From an uncultured Dehalococcoidia bacterium (lineage in GTDB: Bacteria > Chloroflexota > Dehalococcoidia > Lucifugimonadales > CATOSD01), in assembly GCA_951812395.1 (NCBI GenBank), contig CATOSD010000001.1, positions 682,001 through 746,000 of the forward strand: a stretch of DNA of 64,000 nt, given 5' to 3'. The notes beneath the pieces were generated by a model, which ran no database searches, was not told the DNA's origin, and saw nothing but the letters and a program-made list of their open reading frames with translations. Position numbers and translations under genes: made by a program. Position 1 is the first letter of the stretch. Each line of letters starts with the position of its first letter. Shown in pieces: positions 61,545 through 64,000 of this stretch.

Positions 61545-63044
61545 GTGAAACCCGTCGCCCGCTGGAGGGAGCCCTTGCCGGTGAGTGCGCTGCTGTTAGC
61601 CGTGTTAGTCGCCGCTGGTATCGCGGCCCAGATTTTCTGGGCGTCAGCTTCTTCACACTCGCCCGTCACTGCCGCCATGTCCATAGCACGGACGGCAGCC
61701 AACGCTGAAGCCGCGAGCAGTGCGGGCGGAGGGAGCGGCAGCGCAGAGACGCTGTACGCGCACGGCGACCGGCTGCGGCCCCTGGTGGAAGCGACTGCCG
61801 GCGCGCAGACGCTGAACATCTACGGCCCGGGCGGCCAGATCATCGCCCAGGCAACGCGGGACGACCAGGGTAGTGAGGCAGTACGCCACCTGCTGGCCGA
61901 CCACCTGGGCTCCACGCGGGCGGCGCTTGACGCCGACGGCAACGCGGTGGCCCGTTTCGAGTACTCGCCCTACGGTGAGACGGCGAAAGCGTCGGGCGCA
62001 TCGGCGCCAGAAGTGCGCTACCGCTACACCGGGCACCCTTACGATGAGGCGCAGCGGGTGTACGAGACGCCGGCCCGCGGCTACGACCCGACGACAGGCC
62101 GGTTCCTGAGCTTGGACCCTCGGCGCCAGGACGCCAGCCCCTACGTATACGCCGGGAACAACCCGGCGGGCTTGGTGGACCCCACGGGTGGGGGACGAAC
62201 GCCCTTCTTCGTGATGCATGACTTGGAAGTTACGCCAGCGCGGTTATCTCAGGCTGAAAACATACTCGAGTTGTTTGGAAGACCGCCTAGAGGAACGGCC
62301 GCCGGGATAACAAGGTTCAGCGATTTGGCACGGATCAGAGGTCGCATGTTTGATAGGTTTGCGCGGCGCGACGTTCGTGCAATGCTGATGCAGGGCGAAA
62401 CAGGCATCGAGCGCAACCGCAGCGCGTTCATCTTCCTCCCCGGCCAGACCACGGATAGAGATGTTCGTGACATAGCCGTCGGGATGGAACGCATGCAAGC
62501 CATCTCCGAGCAGCTGGACGGAAACCCAGACAGCCTGTTCCATGATATAACAATCATCTCCCATTCCGTGCCATTTTCCACGGGTAGAGCGCAGGATCTC
62601 TTCACATCCCTGGATAGAAGTGGTTCCTACAGAATCAGAGCCTATTTGCAGCACTTCATTACCGAATCAGCCTTGATAGAAGGAGGAGACCCGCAAAACC
62701 CCCTCCATTTCTATGATAGAGTCCTTGGTATCGATGTGATGGACAGAGCGCGGCCTAACGAATCAACCCCCGACCAGTATCCTGTGTTCCTTAGTCCGAT
62801 TGATTACGTTCACATGATGGACTCAAGGCAACATCTGGATGCATCGGCTCGCCGTGTCACGGATCCCAACTGGGAGCCTAGGTTGGTACCCTGGCTCGAT
62901 AATGGGTACCGGCCCCAGCCCCGAGATCCTGTCGTCCAGGCGCCGCAACCCCAGCTCCAGAATCAAGCCCAAGGCGGGGCCGTAGGTCTCGGTCTGGAGC
63001 CACAAGTGGAGCCGGGCTTAGAGCCGGAAATCTTGGGCGAGTAA
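61545..63044 (+). CDS. RHS core/tip cassette 9 (tip class D, altered leader)
   Basis: 499 residues, the most diverged cassette. The membrane segment reads ALLLAVLVAAGIAAQIFWAS and is followed by a Ser/Ala/Gly-rich piece instead of the usual SDTPHGS. The core has QATRDDQGSEAVRHLLADHL and ends NPAGLVDPTGG. The tip (TPFFVMHDLEVTPARLSQAE, ILELFGRPPRGTAAGI, FIFLPGQTTDRDVRDIAVGM, FHDITIISHSVPFSTGRAQD) is clearly homologous to cassette 8. The GTG start overlaps the TGA of a 13-codon frame at 61507 that looks like the displaced leader peptide, with GGAGGTC upstream of that. Confidence 0.78.
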   Translation: MKPVARWREPLPVSALLLAVLVAAGIAAQIFWASASSHSPVTAAMSIARTAANAEAASSAGGGSGSAETLYAHGDRLRPLVEATAGAQTLNIYGPGGQIIAQATRDDQGSEAVRHLLADHLGSTRAALDADGNAVARFEYSPYGETAKASGASAPEVRYRYTGHPYDEAQRVYETPARGYDPTTGRFLSLDPRRQDASPYVYAGNNPAGLVDPTGGGRTPFFVMHDLEVTPARLSQAENILELFGRPPRGTAAGITRFSDLARIRGRMFDRFARRDVRAMLMQGETGIERNRSAFIFLPGQTTDRDVRDIAVGMERMQAISEQLDGNPDSLFHDITIISHSVPFSTGRAQDLFTSLDRSGSYRIRAYLQHFITESALIEGGDPQNPLHFYDRVLGIDVMDRARPNESTPDQYPVFLSPIDYVHMMDSRQHLDASARRVTDPNWEPRLVPWLDNGYRPQPRDPVVQAPQPQLQNQAQGGAVGLGLEPQVEPGLEPEILGE

Positions 63045-63165
63045 TGAAACCCCTCGCCAACCGAGTCCTCATCGCTCCTAACTGGCATGTTTGTGGGACT
63101 TCTTACTATGGGCTGACTGGACCTCCTCTGTTGTCGGATCCTACAGACCAACCGGAGCAGCCCGT

Positions 63166-63210
63166 ATGGCCAGAAAACGCTCGACATCTGCCGCGCCAAA
63201 GCGATTGTAA
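63166..63210 (+). pseudogene. Truncated cassette leader stub
   Basis: After the normal start region (ACCGGAGCAGCCCGT) an ATG opens ARKRSTSAAPKRL and stops at TAA. The DNA then runs GGGGGCCGGTACCTGAT, as at the start of the membrane segment of cassettes 2 and 3, but continues AAGATTGG, which belongs to a leader. A whole cassette body is missing at this point. Confidence 0.75.
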
Positions 63211-63304
63211 CCTGCTACCTGCCGGGGGCCGGTACCTGATAAGATTGGTCGTCAGAGTGGGCCGTGTAACCGCCCGTCCAGACTAACCAATCGGAGCAGC
63301 AAAC

Positions 63305-64000
63305 ATATCCAGAAAACGTTCGACAACCGCCGCGCGAAAGCGGTTGAATTCTTCCACCCGCTGGGGCCGATACCTGCTGGCCGGCGCGCTGCTGGCCGTG
63401 CTGGTCGCCTCCGGCATATCTGCCCAACTGTTCGCGACCTCAGACACGCCGCACGGCTCTTCCCTTGAGGACGCCGACCCGACGCTTTACGCCCACGGCG
63501 ACCGGCTGCGCCCCCTGGTGGAAGATACGGACGGCGCGCAAACGCTGAACATCTACGGCCCGGGCGGCCAGATCATCGCCCAGGTGGCGCGGAACGGCCT
63601 GGGAGGAAGCCAGAAGGCGCCCCACCTGCTGGCCGACCACCTGGGTTCCACGCGGGCGATACTGGACGCCGACGACAACGTAGTGGCCCACTTCGAGTAC
63701 GGGCCGCACGGCGAGACGGCTACGTCGGGCGTGGCGGCGGCGGAAGCGCGCTACCGCTACACCGGGCACCCTTACGACGAGTCGCAGAGGCTGTACGAGA
63801 CGCCGGCCCGCGGCTACGACCCGACGACAGGCCGGTTCCTGAGCGTGGACCCCCGGCGCCAGGACGCCAGCCCCTACGTGTACGCCGAGAACAACCCGGT
63901 GGGCTTCCTGGACCCCACCGGTGGGGGCAAGGTGCCGTTTTTCATGCGGTCGGGGTTTTGGGGCGCGAGCGAGACAGAGGGCTTTACCTCTAAAGGTTTG
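63305..64000 (+). CDS. RHS core/tip cassette 10 (class A, start codon changed, runs off window)
   Basis: The conserved start region AATCGGAGCAGCAAAC is followed by ATA TCC AGA AAA CG where the other cassettes have ATG. The frame is otherwise intact to the window end. Initiation at the in-frame TTG 63344 (just before NSSTRWGRYLLAGALLAVLV) would still keep the membrane segment. The core is the QVARNGLGGSQKAPHLLADH version and ends (E)NNPVGFLDPTGG. The tip begins KVPFFMRSGFWGASETEGFT, class A, nearest to cassette 1. It is either silenced or translated weakly. Confidence 0.75.
   Translation, partial: MSRKRSTTAARKRLNSSTRWGRYLLAGALLAVLVASGISAQLFATSDTPHGSSLEDADPTLYAHGDRLRPLVEDTDGAQTLNIYGPGGQIIAQVARNGLGGSQKAPHLLADHLGSTRAILDADDNVVAHFEYGPHGETATSGVAAAEARYRYTGHPYDESQRLYETPARGYDPTTGRFLSVDPRRQDASPYVYAENNPVGFLDPTGGGKVPFFMRSGFWGASETEGFTSKGL

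Noticed and set aside
49034..63769. Series of minus-strand frames opposite each cassette
   Set aside because: The same shadow frame recurs in each cassette because the core DNA is conserved; composition and lack of starts argue against genes, and against antisense immunity genes.

Overview
The window looks like a chromosomal segment of a Chloroflexota bacterium, probably of the Dehalococcoidia/SAR202 type. This is an inference from gene content (a DUF951 protein, a bifunctional-nuclease protein, an aspartate-protease/partner pair inside an aromatic operon, RraA, cupin and 2-hydroxyacid dehydrogenase genes, frequent TTG starts), not from a marker-gene search. It has three parts.

1) 1-19.2 kb, housekeeping and metabolic core. 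A membrane protein cut by the window edge is followed by rpsU with a near-consensus promoter. A tight minus-strand operon reads M50 protease > tyrA > small protein > clan AA aspartic protease > aroA > gmk. An IscA/ErpA-like protein with a Cys-Gly tail follows. A plus-strand run encodes OsmC, a phosphatase-like protein, RraA, a 2-hydroxyacid dehydrogenase, a cupin and AlaX. A Fic gene has three phased operator-like repeats upstream. Then come an aminotransferase with a BtuF-like gene, a LON-domain protein, an orphan ModC, and a pyrF > DUF951 > bifunctional nuclease cluster ending in an intrinsic terminator. Small GC-rich hairpin repeats are scattered through the gaps.

2) 19.2-34 kb, an accessory graveyard around a tRNA-Met. 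It holds an IS1380 relic carrying a 28-nt insertion, a DUF2971 gene with one in-frame stop, two frameshifted FecCD permeases cut by an IS21 element (istA frameshifted, istB intact), an IS630 remnant, a SIR2 gene with two in-frame stops followed directly by the first codons of a HerA-like gene (a decayed SIR2-HerA defence module), and a GAF fragment. The intact genes here are a 1,296-aa zinc finger-nuclease-RecQ helicase translationally coupled to a membrane-anchored coiled-coil protein, and istB. The pair is a candidate defence operon.

3) 34-64 kb, the most striking region. One 4,894-aa exported protein carries an SpvB/YD-repeat shell, 24 ricin-type QxW lectin repeats, a crystallin-like module, FN3 domains and a beta-propeller. 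Its YD shell stops where an RHS protein would continue into its core. At least ten tandem short genes follow on the same strand. Each encodes a signal-anchor, a near-identical ~150-residue RHS core ending in DPTGG/GD, and a divergent C-terminal tip in four classes. I see no recognisable immunity genes between them. Shared leaders, mosaic cores, a tip relic after the giant gene and a truncated leader stub show that cassettes are being gained, lost and recombined. I read the locus as a split RHS system: a glycan-binding shell plus a recombining library of alternative core/tip cassettes.
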